The notes under the pieces were generated by a model, which saw only the letters and a list, made by a program, of their open reading frames with translations, searched no databases and was not told the DNA's origin. A DNA stretch of 64,000 bases from Ardenticatenaceae bacterium (GTDB taxonomy: Bacteria; Chloroflexota; Anaerolineae; Promineifilales; Promineifilaceae): NCBI GenBank assembly GCA_020634415.1, contig JACKBT010000005.1, forward strand, positions 1-64,000, in the 5' to 3' direction. Positions within the stretch are counted from its first letter, which is position 1. The number at the start of each line of letters is the position of its first letter. The position numbers were made by a program, and so were the translations under genes. Of this stretch, positions 33,728 to 43,307 are shown one piece after another.

Positions 33728-34668
33728 CTCTTTCTTAAATTCCACAATGGCTGGTTGGGGGCGGAAGTCAAGCTGCAAGTTTAGCTGGTACATGGGGTTG
33801 TTTTCTTCATTGTCGGTTTCAATGATGGTGGCCCCGTAGCTTTGGGCGAATTGGATGGCGTGGACTTTAACGGCCGTTGCCACCCCCCGCCGCCGGTAAG
33901 CCCGCAGCACACCCGTTAATCCCGTATACAACTTTTGTGGATTGGCTTGACTGCCCCACAATTCACTGATAGCCACAACCTGATCAGCATCCATTGCCAA
34001 AAATACCCCTTCGGGCAAAAAATTGGGACTGCCCAACGCTCTTTCAAACTGGTCAAACGTAAATTCTGTCAATTCATCCGGTGAAGGTATGTCTTTGAGG
34101 GCAGCAGCGATAATGGCGTGTGTTTTCACCTTCCATTGGGCATCTCTCTCTTGTAAATGGGCCAAAGACACAATCTCCACACCCGCTGCCTGCACCGCCG
34201 CTAATTTTGCCAGATAAGGTGTGGCAGCGAAGGCAGGCACATCTAGATGGGAGACGGGGAAGCGCATGACTTGCTTAAAACCGCGCTCGGTTAGAAATTG
34301 AATGGCCTGGCTGTAATCTTCGCGGGTTTGGGCGGTGAGGTGGTACAAATTGCCCCGTGCCTGCAAGGTTGCCAGCATATGGTCATGGAAGAGTGAAGCT
34401 GCACCTTGCCCTAAAGCGTCGGGGTGGGTGATGAAATCGGTGAGATAGTGTCCATCTAACTGGCTCCAGTAGGCTTCTGCCATGTGCCCGTAACCGAGTA
34501 AACGGCCGTCTGCCTCTACCACCATACGCTGCCAAAAATGTTGGGGATTGCGGCGTTCATCGCTGGATTGGAACTCCAGTACCGTTTTTTATAATCGGAC
34601 CAGGCGGCATTCCAAACGGCCGTTGTCGCCTCGTAATCCTTTTCCGCAAACGGCCGAATCGTCAACAT
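33716..34668 (-). pseudogene. GNAT-family acetyltransferase with a frameshift
   Basis: The intact frame starts at MVVEADGRLLGYGH (34525) and contains two GNAT-like parts (HPDALGQGAASLFHDHM and LRAYRRRGVATAVKVHA). The missing N-terminus lies upstream in another frame: from ATG 34668 it reads LTIRPFAEKDYEAT...DYK and continues after a run of six A (34585-34590 on the plus strand as T) in the second frame as TVLEFQSSDERRNP. A run of four or seven A would restore one protein. This may be a true mutation, phase variation or a sequencing error. The start overlaps the stop of the HAD gene. Confidence 0.82.
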
Positions 34669-35273
34669 CACACCGTCACTCCTAACTGGGCTAACGCCTC
34701 TGGCACATTCGTACCGGGCCGAAAATGAATCGTCGCCATGCCCAACTGCTGCGCCGCCTCAATATTGTGGGCAAAATCGTCCACAAACACTGCCTCTTGC
34801 GGCTGCCGCCCCAGCCGCGCCAACGTGCGCTCATAAATGGCGGCGTTCGGTTTCATCACCTTCTCCTCTGCTGAAACCACAATCAAGTCAAAGGCATCGG
34901 CGAGGGGGTATTGGGTGGTCAACATCTGGCGCAGCCCATCGGTGGCGTTGCTGATGATGGCCGTCTGGTATTGGGGCCGAAGCTGGCGGATGAAATCAAT
35001 CAGAGCCGTATCTAGTACGTCACCGGCCCAAAAACCAGCGGTAAACGCTTGCAGCCCGGCCTCATCCAGCTTTAAGTGCTGGCCGATCCACTGCCACAAT
35101 TCGGCGTTGGTAATCTCGCCGCGCTGGGCCTTTTGGCCCATTTCGCTGTTAAACACAACCTGCTCCGACTCCCAATCGGCCAGACCCAGCCGCCGCTCCC
35201 ACTGCCGTCGGCTGGCATGGCTTTCGGTGCGGATCAACACCCCACCTACGTCAAAAATAACTGCTTTAATCAT
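34668..35273 (-). CDS. HAD-family phosphatase/haloacid dehalogenase-like
   Basis: 201 residues from ATG 35273 (MIKAVIFDVGGVLI), preceded by GGGAG; a longer frame to 35378 would add a non-conserved leader. Motif I is FDVGGVLI, motif II ISNATD, motif III around KPNAAIY and motif IV VFVDDFAHNIEAA. The subfamily is like epoxide-hydrolase N-terminal or YihX-type sugar phosphatases. The substrate is unknown. Confidence 0.87.
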   Translation of the reverse strand: MIKAVIFDVGGVLIRTESHASRRQWERRLGLADWESEQVVFNSEMGQKAQRGEITNAELWQWIGQHLKLDEAGLQAFTAGFWAGDVLDTALIDFIRQLRPQYQTAIISNATDGLRQMLTTQYPLADAFDLIVVSAEEKVMKPNAAIYERTLARLGRQPQEAVFVDDFAHNIEAAQQLGMATIHFRPGTNVPEALAQLGVTV

Positions 35274-35446
35274 GCGTCTCCCTTGTTTTGCCTGTATGTG
35301 CCGATACTGTATCATACGCGGGCGAAATGAGGCAAAACGGCCGTTCACCCTTGATTGTCCACTTACAGCCCGTCGCATTGTCTCTGGTTTGTCTGAGATT
35401 GTCCTATTACAATCGTTGAAATTTACGTTTTGAGGAGAAGATTGTC

Positions 35447-35968
35447 ATGAATGTACAAAGAATTGCGCTAACGGCCGTTTGCATTGCCATCGTCACAGTC
35501 CTGGTCGCCATCGTACCGGTTCCCATTCCCGCCACCGGCGGCTTCACCCATCCCGGGGCCATCGCCGAGATATTTGTAGCAGTGGCCTTTGGCCCTGTCA
35601 TTGGCGGCATCGCGGCTGGCGTGGGTGCCGCCATCGCCGATTTAGCCCTGGGTTACGGCAGCTTCGCCCCCCTCACCCTGATCGCACATGGCAGTTTGGG
35701 GCTGTTGGCCGGCTACTTAGGCTGGCGCAAAGGCTGGCAAGGCATGGCGATGGGCTGGGTGGCAGGCGGTTTAGCCTTAGTAGCCGTCTACTTTCTCGGC
35801 GAAGCTACCATTTATGGCTTTGGCGCGGCCGGAGCCTGGGCCGAAGTGCCGATTAACCTGTTCCAGGTTGGGCTGGGCGTGGTGGGCATTGCCCTCTACG
35901 AACTGGTCAAACGCGCCTTCCCTCAGATTGACCAATTGGCTGGTAAGCCAGTGTTTACAGAGCGGTAA
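35447..35968 (+). CDS. ECF transporter substrate-specific (S) component
   Basis: 173 residues with five or six membrane helices. It starts with the Ala-rich first helix (IALTAVCIAIVTVLVAIVP) and contains the HPGAIAEIFVAVAFGPVIGGI segment common to S components. Such proteins bind a vitamin or its precursor with high affinity. It is followed on the same strand by the fused ATPase and the T component. The vitamin is not evident and no riboswitch was seen in the 170-bp upstream gap. Confidence 0.82.
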   Translation: MNVQRIALTAVCIAIVTVLVAIVPVPIPATGGFTHPGAIAEIFVAVAFGPVIGGIAAGVGAAIADLALGYGSFAPLTLIAHGSLGLLAGYLGWRKGWQGMAMGWVAGGLALVAVYFLGEATIYGFGAAGAWAEVPINLFQVGLGVVGIALYELVKRAFPQIDQLAGKPVFTER

Positions 35969-36033
35969 TGTGTAATTGAGTAATTAAGTAATTGGGTAAT
36001 TGATAATTGCTCAATTACCCAATTACTTAATTA
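35969..36033. repeat. TAATTGAG-unit hairpin repeat
   Basis: Four GTAATTGA/GTAATTGG units and their inverted copies fill the gap between the ECF S and A genes. Confidence 0.8.
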
Positions 36034-36046
36034 CATTCTCCTCCCC

Positions 36047-37756
36047 TTGCCCGCCCTCATCACCATAGACAATTTGAGTTACGCTTACCCGTCGGCCCAA
36101 CCTGGGGTTGAGCCGGAGTGGGTGCTGGATGGCGTTGACCTGGAGATTGCTGCCGGGGAGTTTGTGGCGATTATGGGGGCAACGGGCGGGGGCAAGACGA
36201 CGCTGTGCCTGGCGCTCAATGGCATTGTGCCCCATTCCACTGGCGGCATTATCGGTGGGGATGTGCTGGTGAATGGGCTGAACACGAAGCGGCATAGTGT
36301 GGCCGAATTGGCACAGTCGGTGGGGCTGGTGTTTCAGGAGCCGGAAACGCAGCTTTTTAACATGACGGTGGAGATGGAGGTGGCTTTTGGCCTGGAAAAC
36401 CTGGGGCTGTCTCGTGCCGAGATGGATAGGCGGATTGGCTGGGCCTTATCGCTGGTGAAGATGGCAAATTTTCGGCAGCGGGCACCATTTCAACTGTCAG
36501 GTGGACAGAAGCAGCGGGTGGCGATTGCGGCGATGTTGGCGATGCAGCCTAAGATTTTGGTGCTGGATGAGCCAACGGCTAATCTTGATCCGGTGGGGAA
36601 GCGGGAGGTGTTTACGGCCGTTCAAACCCTGCGCCATCAACTGGACATGACCATCATCATGGTCTCCCACGAAAGCGAGCAGATTGCCGAATTTGCCGAC
36701 CGCGTGGTGGTACTGGACAAGGGTAAAGTGGCGCTGGCTGGGGGGCCAACGGCCGTTTTTCCCCAAATCCCCCGCCTGCAACAGATTGGCCTGGCCGCCC
36801 CCCAGGTCAGCGAAGTGGCCTATCAGATAAATCAGCAGCGGGGTACGAATTATAATTTTGTGCGCCTGGAGGATGTGGCTTGGGAAGCGGGGGAGCAGTC
36901 TTTAGTCCTTAGTCCTCAGTCTCTAGTCCCCAGTCTCCAATCTCCACTCTCCCCATCTCCCGCTATGGTCATTCACGACCTCCACTTCGGCTACGACCCG
37001 ACAACCCCCGTTCTCAACGGCATTTCCCTGACGATTGGGAGGGGGGAGATGGTGGCTTTGCTGGGGCAGAATGGGTCGGGCAAGACGACGTTGGCCAAGC
37101 AGGTGAATGGGCTGTTACGGCCGTTTCGTGGCACAATTCATCTTTTTGGACAGGACAGCACGGGCCAAACAGTGGGCGAACTGTCGCGCACTGTGGGCTA
37201 TGTTTTCCAGAACCCCGATCACCAGATTTTTAGCCCGACGGTGCGCGAGGAGATAGCAGTGGGGCCGCGCAATTTGGGGCTGGATGAGGCGGATGTGGCA
37301 CGGCGGGTGGAGGTAGCGTTGGTGCAGTTTGGTTTGCAGCCATATGCAGACATGCAGCCGGCCTTGCTGAGTTTTGGCTTGCGGCGCAAGGTGAGTGTGG
37401 CGGCGGTGGTGGCGATGGATACGGCCGTTCTCATTTTGGATGAACCGACAACGGGTCTGGACTGGCGCAGTACGCAGGAGTTGATGGCGATTTTGCACGA
37501 CTTGCGGGCGAACGGCCGTACCATTCTCATCATCACCCACGACATGCGGCTGGTGGCTGACCATATTTCGCGCTGTTTGCTGCTGCAAAACGGCCGTCTG
37601 CTGGCCGACAGCCCCACACGCACCCTTTTCCCCCAAACGGCCCTTCTGCACCAGGCCCAAATCGAACCGCCACAAATCATCCAACTGGCCCAACGCATGA
37701 ATATCCCTGACCCAATCCTAACAGTTCCGGAGTTCTGTAATTACGTCATGACGTAA
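36047..37756 (+). CDS. ECF transporter ATPase, two nucleotide-binding domains fused
   Basis: 569 residues with two ABC domains. The first (about 1-275) has Walker A GATGGGKTT, signature LSGGQKQR and Walker B ILVLDEPTANLD. The second (about 300-569) has GQNGSGKTT and LILDEPTTGLDW, but the signature is LSFGLRRK instead of LSGGQ. The linker (about 284-305) is read from a GAGACT-family repeat at 36898-36955. It powers vitamin uptake with the S and T components. The TTG start has no good ribosome site, so the exact start is uncertain. Confidence 0.9.
   Translation: MPALITIDNLSYAYPSAQPGVEPEWVLDGVDLEIAAGEFVAIMGATGGGKTTLCLALNGIVPHSTGGIIGGDVLVNGLNTKRHSVAELAQSVGLVFQEPETQLFNMTVEMEVAFGLENLGLSRAEMDRRIGWALSLVKMANFRQRAPFQLSGGQKQRVAIAAMLAMQPKILVLDEPTANLDPVGKREVFTAVQTLRHQLDMTIIMVSHESEQIAEFADRVVVLDKGKVALAGGPTAVFPQIPRLQQIGLAAPQVSEVAYQINQQRGTNYNFVRLEDVAWEAGEQSLVLSPQSLVPSLQSPLSPSPAMVIHDLHFGYDPTTPVLNGISLTIGRGEMVALLGQNGSGKTTLAKQVNGLLRPFRGTIHLFGQDSTGQTVGELSRTVGYVFQNPDHQIFSPTVREEIAVGPRNLGLDEADVARRVEVALVQFGLQPYADMQPALLSFGLRRKVSVAAVVAMDTAVLILDEPTTGLDWRSTQELMAILHDLRANGRTILIITHDMRLVADHISRCLLLQNGRLLADSPTRTLFPQTALLHQAQIEPPQIIQLAQRMNIPDPILTVPEFCNYVMT
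36898..36955. repeat. GAGACT-family repeat inside the ECF ATPase gene
   Basis: TCCTTAGTCCTCAGTCTCTAG-like units, the complement of the intergenic GAGACT repeats, are translated in frame as SLVLSPQSLVPSLQS between the two ATPase domains. Confidence 0.8.
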
Positions 37757-37768
37757 TTACGTAATTAC
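37737..37768. repeat. GTAATTACGTCATGACGTAATTAC palindrome
   Basis: A palindromic repeat across the stop of the ECF ATPase gene, with an extra GTAATTAC unit, 5 bp before the T-component start. The ATPase C-terminus (CNYVMT) is read from it. Confidence 0.75.
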
Positions 37769-37772
37769 CCCC

Positions 37773-38570
37773 ATGTCCGTCAACATCAACCTCTACACGC
37801 CGCGCCCCAGTTGGGTACACCGCACCGACCCCCGTGTGAAGCTGCTGTTTGTGGGCGTGTCGCTCTTTTTGCTCGTTCTCTACAAAAATCTGTGGTTTAT
37901 GCTGGCGGCTTTGGGGCTGGTGCATCTGCTGCATTGGCAGGCGCAGATGCCTCGTGAGCGATTTGGCTTTATTTGGAAAACACTGCTGCCTATCAGCGTG
38001 CTCATGCTGCTTTTGCGCGTCATTTTCTATCCGATTGGTGAACCTATCTTTGAGTTTTGGTTTATCCGCATTACGCTGACGGCCGTTGCTCAGGGTTTGG
38101 TGCTGGCGGGCCGTCTGGTGACGATGGCTTTTGTAGTCTTTGCCTGGCTGTACACAACGGAACAGCCGCTGCTCATCCAAAGTTTGGTGAAGTTGAAAGT
38201 GCCTTACAGTTGGGCTTTAACGCTGGCGCTGGCGCTGCGCTACATTCCCACTTTTCAGGCAACTTATACTATGATTTGGGAGGCGCAGCAGGCGCGGGGG
38301 CTGGATTTGGGGGAGACGAAGGGCTTGCAGCGGGTGCGGCGCATGATGCCGATTTTTGTGGCGATGATTATCACGGCGCTGCGTTCCAGCAGTCAGTTGG
38401 CGATGGCGATTGAGGCGCGGGCCTTTGGTGTGGCGGGGGTGCGGCGCAGTTATTGGCATGATTTGCAGGCACGGCCGTTTGATTACTTTCTTACTTTTCT
38501 CCTGCTGACTTTGCTGGCGGGGCTTACTTATGTCTATTTTGGGTTGGGTTGGGGCAGTCAGCCTTTCTAA
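37773..38570 (+). CDS. ecfT: ECF transporter transmembrane (T) component
   Basis: 265 residues with five or six helices. The two coupling-helix Ala-Arg-Gly motifs that contact the ATPases are visible as AQQARGLDLG and EARAFGVAG. The N-terminus RTDPRVKLL is also typical. It completes the S-A-T operon, which should assemble a full energy-coupling-factor transporter at the membrane. Confidence 0.92.
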   Translation: MSVNINLYTPRPSWVHRTDPRVKLLFVGVSLFLLVLYKNLWFMLAALGLVHLLHWQAQMPRERFGFIWKTLLPISVLMLLLRVIFYPIGEPIFEFWFIRITLTAVAQGLVLAGRLVTMAFVVFAWLYTTEQPLLIQSLVKLKVPYSWALTLALALRYIPTFQATYTMIWEAQQARGLDLGETKGLQRVRRMMPIFVAMIITALRSSSQLAMAIEARAFGVAGVRRSYWHDLQARPFDYFLTFLLLTLLAGLTYVYFGLGWGSQPF

Positions 38571-38609
38571 AGTTTCTTTTGGGGAACTGAGAGGAACTGG
38601 GGGAATTTG

Positions 38610-39200
38610 TTACGGGCGGCGGGATAACCACAGGCTTTTGAGGCTCTGCCAGCCGCCTAAAATGATGCCCAGCAAAGCGAAGATGATCCCAGAAATCCAG
38701 ATGATGTCGCTGATGAGAAAAAGGACGGCCGTTGCCACCCCCGCGATAAACCCCAAAACCAAACCACCCAACGCCAGACTGCGGGCGCGTATGGCCTGTT
38801 GCGCTGGCGTGAGGGGGCCGGTGTGGTTCAGGAACAGCTTGGTCTGCTGCTGGTGGTACAACTCCTTAAAATCAGTGGCTCCAGCGGCCTGCAACTCTTC
38901 GTGATAACGGGGCATTTGGGAGAAAAAACGCAGCGGCAGCACTACCACGATCCAGCCGCCGAACAAAACCAAGAAGGTTAAAAAGGCGGCCAGCCCCCAG
39001 CGGTCTTCGCCTAGCCAGTGGTGGAGTGTGGTAAACGGCCGTTGTTCCTGCCACACCACGATGATTGTTAAAGTGAAGCAGTTGAGGAGGAGGAAGACGG
39101 CCGTTGCCTGGTAAACTCGTTTGGGGATGAAGCGGTAGGTGGGTTGTGCTTTGTTGTTCATTCGTTTAGAGGGGTGGGGAGGAGACGGCCGTTTCGCCAC
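38610..39200 (-). CDS. Four-helix membrane protein, unrecognised
   Basis: 196 residues with helices at about 30-50, 75-97, 140-160 and 165-187 and a cytoplasmic segment (RYHEELQAAGATDFKELYHQQ) between the pairs. No family is recognised. It is convergent with the ECF T gene and divergent from the toxin-antitoxin pair. Confidence 0.65.
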   Translation of the reverse strand: MAKRPSPPHPSKRMNNKAQPTYRFIPKRVYQATAVFLLLNCFTLTIIVVWQEQRPFTTLHHWLGEDRWGLAAFLTFLVLFGGWIVVVLPLRFFSQMPRYHEELQAAGATDFKELYHQQQTKLFLNHTGPLTPAQQAIRARSLALGGLVLGFIAGVATAVLFLISDIIWISGIIFALLGIILGGWQSLKSLWLSRRP

Positions 39201-39280
39201 TCCTTCCTCATTTCCGCCAGGATAGGCTTCTCATTCTGTTAATTTTTGCTAACACATGCACTGATCTGCAAAAACGAGTA

Positions 39281-39289
39281 TGCTATAAT
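39281..39289 (+). promoter_or_regulatory. Extended -10 promoter of the toxin-antitoxin pair
   Basis: TGCTATAAT, an extended -10 element, ends 22 bp before the antitoxin start. The -35 region is weak. Confidence 0.6.
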
Positions 39290-39310
39290 GCCATACCAGG
39301 AAATAATACC

Positions 39311-39553
39311 ATGAACAAAACAAAAGTGGCTGTCACAATTGATTCTGATTTATTGGCGTATTTAGACCGCTTGATAGCCGAACAACTTTTCCCGAACCGT
39401 AGTTTGGCAATTCAACAGGCTGTGCAGGAAAAGATTGATAGGCTGGAGCGGACACGGCTGGCACGAGAATGTGCTAAATTGGACCCGTTGGAAGAACAGG
39501 AAATGGCTGATGAAGGTTTGACTGAGGATTTTGCTGAATGGCCCGATTATTAA
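39311..39553 (+). CDS. Ribbon-helix-helix antitoxin (MazE-like)
   Basis: 80 residues. The first 45 form a ribbon-helix-helix DNA-binding unit (KVAVTIDSDLLAYLDRLIAEQ, then NRSLAIQQAVQEK), and the acidic C-terminus (DEGLTEDFAEWPDY) is the likely toxin-binding part. It overlaps the MazF-type toxin gene by 16 bp, the usual antitoxin-first order. Together with the toxin it should repress its own promoter. Confidence 0.88.
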   Translation: MNKTKVAVTIDSDLLAYLDRLIAEQLFPNRSLAIQQAVQEKIDRLERTRLARECAKLDPLEEQEMADEGLTEDFAEWPDY

Positions 39554-39873
39554 GGGGGGATATTGTTTGGGCCAATTTGGATCCCGCACAAGGCTCAGAA
39601 CAGGCTGGTCAACGCCCAGTAGTGATTATCAGTCACAATGTTTTTAATGATCGCTCGGGTACCGTGATTGCTTTGGCGATTACCAGTCAGCCACAGCGGG
39701 CAGGCTTTCCACTTACGCTCAAACTTCAGTCCGGTACATTGCCCAAAGATTCATGGGTAAAAATTAGCCAGATTCGCATCCTCTCAGTCAAGCGATTGGG
39801 TAATAAATTGGGGCAGGTAACGCTGGAGGAATTGGATCGCTTGATTGAAGGCTTGAATGAGATTGTGGGGTGA
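39538..39873 (+). CDS. MazF/PemK-family mRNA interferase toxin
   Basis: 111 residues. The MazF start RGDIVWANLDPAQGSEQAGQRPVVII, the AITSQPQRAGFP strand and the C-terminal LGQVTLEELDRLIEGL are intact. MazF toxins cut mRNA at short sequences during stress. The cut site cannot be predicted. Confidence 0.93.
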   Translation: MARLLRGDIVWANLDPAQGSEQAGQRPVVIISHNVFNDRSGTVIALAITSQPQRAGFPLTLKLQSGTLPKDSWVKISQIRILSVKRLGNKLGQVTLEELDRLIEGLNEIVG

Positions 39874-40127
39874 GAACGGCCGTTTGCCCACGCATAAAAC
39901 TCGCTGTTGTGGAAGGGATGAGGGGAGAGGAGACGCCCGTTTAGCCACTTTTTCCCCATTTCTGCCAGAGTAGGCTTTTCATTTTTCAGACTTTGCCAAC
40001 TCATTTTTGGGTTTCCCATTCGATTTTATGTGCCGAGTCTGCTATCAGCAATCTTCTCAAGCCTCAACTACCTGATCTCCCATTTAGATCTCTTATGATG
40101 AATCAAACATGATGGCAGAAGCTCCTC
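39874..40127. other. Spacer without a visible gene
   Basis: 254 bp. Bases 39920-40010 resemble the spacer at 39180-39240 before the toxin-antitoxin pair (AGAGTAGGCTTTTCATT and GGATAGGCTTCTCATT), so the pair lies between two related flanks. No gene or RNA was seen. Confidence 0.4.
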
Positions 40128-40763
40128 TCAATCTCGTACTGGTATGAAAATGCGATCACACTCGTACATATCTGGAGGAAGTAACGCTATTCCATAAAAG
40201 CTGTCATCTATGCTTCCAGTATCATGATAATATTTTACTATTGCACGCCCTCCTTCACCGAGAAGATATGCTGTCACAAATTGCCCTCCTCTAGTATTTG
40301 CAAAACCTTCCCAATAGGTTCCATCATCACTTATCGTAATGGTATGCTGTGTTTGTGGCCAATAAAGTATATCATCGGTGATGACGAGTCTAAATACGCC
40401 ACTGGGTGGAATGTTTTCAAGCGAACCAATTATCTTTACTATCCCATTACTTACAATTTCGTACCTTTGAATCTCGATTCCAAATTCGGTACAAAAATTG
40501 TCGTGGCTCAATGTTACCCTTTGAGATACATTTTCCCCTTCCACTTGTACGCGTCTTTGACCGATTAAAATTCCTATCCAAAGAACAATACCCATCACAG
40601 TCAGTATGCTTAGAAAGTATAAAAAAGCTTTGCTGGTAAATATCATTATGATTTTGGGACGCATAGATGGGAAAAGGGCGAAGATAATACCGATAAAAAC
40701 GCCCAAAATTGTAATTACTCCTGCAATACCGTCCCAAACAGGGTCACGAAATATATCTAACAC
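40128..40763 (-). CDS. Membrane-anchored protein, unrecognised
   Basis: 211 residues. Two N-terminal transmembrane helices (about 12-30 and 42-66) are followed by about 140 residues rich in beta strands. AGGAGG precedes a GTG start at good spacing. The gene is AT-rich and lacks ACGGCCGT sites, unlike its surroundings, which suggests acquisition. No family is recognised. Confidence 0.65.
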   Translation of the reverse strand: MLDIFRDPVWDGIAGVITILGVFIGIIFALFPSMRPKIIMIFTSKAFLYFLSILTVMGIVLWIGILIGQRRVQVEGENVSQRVTLSHDNFCTEFGIEIQRYEIVSNGIVKIIGSLENIPPSGVFRLVITDDILYWPQTQHTITISDDGTYWEGFANTRGGQFVTAYLLGEGGRAIVKYYHDTGSIDDSFYGIALLPPDMYECDRIFIPVRD

Positions 40764-40931
40764 TAGCCATTCCTCCTAAAATGCTATCAACTCTCTCTAC
40801 GACAAAAAGAACACTTTCCTGCGCGTTTATTCTTGACGGGGTCCAACCACTCTAATAGCATTGCCAATATTTATTTGACCATGCCACCAGGAGCACTCTG
40901 TTTGCAACCGTATTCACCCAAGCCGCAACAC

Positions 40932-41720
40932 CTAATCCAACGGCACAAGTGCCAAAACCCGCAAGGGACTGCCAGAGCCATTGACAATTTTGAGGGGGGC
41001 GGCGATGACGACGGCCCCGGTGGCGGGCAGTTGATCTAGATTGTTGAGGCTGGCCAGGCCGAGTTTGCCCGCGCCGTGCATGATGTTGTGGCAGGGGAAG
41101 GGCGGGTCGAAGCCACCAGCCGCCCCCGCATCCGTGCCGACGCACTCCGTGCCGAAGCCCAGCACATCCCGCTCGTGGGCCAGGAAGCGCACACAGTCGG
41201 GGTGGGGGCCAGGGGAGTGGGGGCCATCTTCGCCAATATTCAGGAATTCATCCCGCCCTTTGCGCTTGCTCCAATCGGAGCGCAGCAGCAGCCAGGAGCC
41301 AGGCTCTATTTTGCCATGTTCGCCTTCCCAGGCCAGCACATGCTCGCGGGTGAGCAGGAAGTCGGGGTATTGGGCCACTTCTTGGCTGACGTCAATGACG
41401 CAGGCGGGGCCGACGAATTGGCGCACGGGGATGGTGTCGGTGGTGTTGTTGGCGTAATCTTTGCCCGTAATCCAGTGGACGGGGGCATCGAAGTGGGTTC
41501 CGGTGTGTTCGCCCAGGGTCATGGTGTTCCAATACCAGGCTGGCCCTTTGTCGTCATACTGGGAAATCACGTCCAACGACAGGCCAGGAGATTGGGCGAA
41601 GATGGGGGGTAAACCGATGACGGGGGTATCGGGGCCGAGGGGCTGGGTGAGGTCTATGACTTGAATACGGCCGTTCCTAAGCTCCTCCACTAACAAGGAC
41701 AAAACAGTTACTTTAGACAT
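40932..41720 (-). CDS. Cyclase/kynurenine formamidase-like metal hydrolase
   Basis: 262 residues of the cyclase family. The zinc motif HTGTHFDAPVHW is present, as are the N-terminal DLTQPLGPDTPVI and the active-site helper LLRSDWS. Family members hydrolyse N-formylkynurenine, isatin or cyclic amides. An indoleamine 2,3-dioxygenase at 55987 makes N-formylkynurenine, so a kynurenine formamidase role is possible. AAAGGAG precedes the ATG. Confidence 0.82.
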   Translation of the reverse strand: MSKVTVLSLLVEELRNGRIQVIDLTQPLGPDTPVIGLPPIFAQSPGLSLDVISQYDDKGPAWYWNTMTLGEHTGTHFDAPVHWITGKDYANNTTDTIPVRQFVGPACVIDVSQEVAQYPDFLLTREHVLAWEGEHGKIEPGSWLLLRSDWSKRKGRDEFLNIGEDGPHSPGPHPDCVRFLAHERDVLGFGTECVGTDAGAAGGFDPPFPCHNIMHGAGKLGLASLNNLDQLPATGAVVIAAPLKIVNGSGSPLRVLALVPLD

Positions 41721-41732
41721 GGTGAACTCCTT

Positions 41733-41798
41733 TTGGATTTACGATTGCTGATTTACGATTTACGATTAGTGCGTTCAATCGTAAATCGTAAATCATAA
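41733..41798. repeat. GATTTACGATT-unit hairpin repeat
   Basis: GATTTACGATT units face AATCGTAAATC units upstream of the cyclase gene; the family recurs at 43466-43527. Confidence 0.8.
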
Positions 41799-41930
41799 CG
41801 TGGCAAAGCCACAACCAAATACTCACGAATAGAAAGGAACACGAAAAAATAGAATTCGTGATCTTTTCTATTCGTGAAAGAACAAACTTTTTACGCTTTT
41901 GGCGCACATTTTGCGCCTGTACGAAGTAAA

Positions 41931-42506
<576 letters not shown>

Positions 42507-42519
42507 TTCTATCTCCAGA

Positions 42520-42597
42520 GAGACTAGAGACTGGAGACTAGAGACTGTGCCGCTTCCCGTAGCCAGTCTCCAGTCCCTAGTCTCCAGTCCCCTCTTA
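42520..42597. repeat. GAGACTAGAGACTGG-unit hairpin repeat
   Basis: Long inverted array of the GAGACT family filling the gap between the two decarboxylase subunit genes and reaching the stop codon of the alpha-type gene. Confidence 0.85.
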
Positions 42598-43104
42598 ATC
42601 CTCCATCAAATCCCGCGACAGTAAAAGTGCCACAGGCGAGAGGGAGCTTTGGGAAAAAGTAAGGGCTTCTTTGATTTGACGGCCGACTTTGTTGGGGTCG
42701 GTGGCATAGGCAAAGGGGATGTTGAGGGCGCGTAGGATGGGTTCGGTGACGATGCCGCCTTTGGTGTGCCACTGGTAGGGTTCGCCCATGTGGCCGCGAT
42801 GGGCGATGAGCATACAAAGAGGGACGCTGTAAAGCTGGGCCAGAGAGACGATGCCGTTGATGGCCGCCAGGAAGCCGTGATTTTGCATCAGCAAGATATT
42901 GGGTTCGCCCGCAAAGTATGCACCAGCGGCAATGCCGATGGCCTCCTCCTCTTTGGCAACTTCAATCAAAGTCATGTTGGGGTCGTCGTCGGCCATTTGC
43001 AGCAGATAGACGAGCCAGGTTTCGGGCAGCGCCGTCAAAAATTTGACACCAGCATCTTTAATGCCCTGGTAGACGGCCAATGAATTATCGCGTGAGACAG
43101 TCAT
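42595..43104 (-). CDS. TPP-dependent decarboxylase, alpha-type (pyrimidine-binding) subunit
   Basis: 169 residues, the pyrimidine domain of ThDP enzymes: LPETWLVYLL, EVAKEEEAIGIAAGAYFAG with the catalytic Glu, and QNHGFLAAINGIVSLAQLY. It matches ComD-like sulfopyruvate decarboxylase alpha chains. It is transcribed before the beta-type gene and should form a mixed oligomer with it. Confidence 0.85.
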   Translation of the reverse strand: MTVSRDNSLAVYQGIKDAGVKFLTALPETWLVYLLQMADDDPNMTLIEVAKEEEAIGIAAGAYFAGEPNILLMQNHGFLAAINGIVSLAQLYSVPLCMLIAHRGHMGEPYQWHTKGGIVTEPILRALNIPFAYATDPNKVGRQIKEALTFSQSSLSPVALLLSRDLMED

Positions 43105-43307
43105 AGTTGTTCCTTTAGGGAGATTGGGTCGTTTTGGGTGATTGGAGATTCAATCTCCCTACAGCCCATTATTATGGGAAACGTAGCTAAGTTTTCACCA
43201 CGAATCTGTACTGGTGATGGGTGGTTGATAAATCCTGCAACAAGCGTTACCCCATACATAAAACTCACTCTTTCTACTTATGGCAATATCGTTTCCGTGA
43301 ATAATCC
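43105..43307. other. AT-rich spacer
   Basis: 203 bp between the decarboxylase subunit gene and the small membrane ORF. A minus-strand frame here gives a short stop-bounded peptide (SEFYVWGNACCRIYQPP) that may be a gene fragment. Nothing intact was found. Confidence 0.4.
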
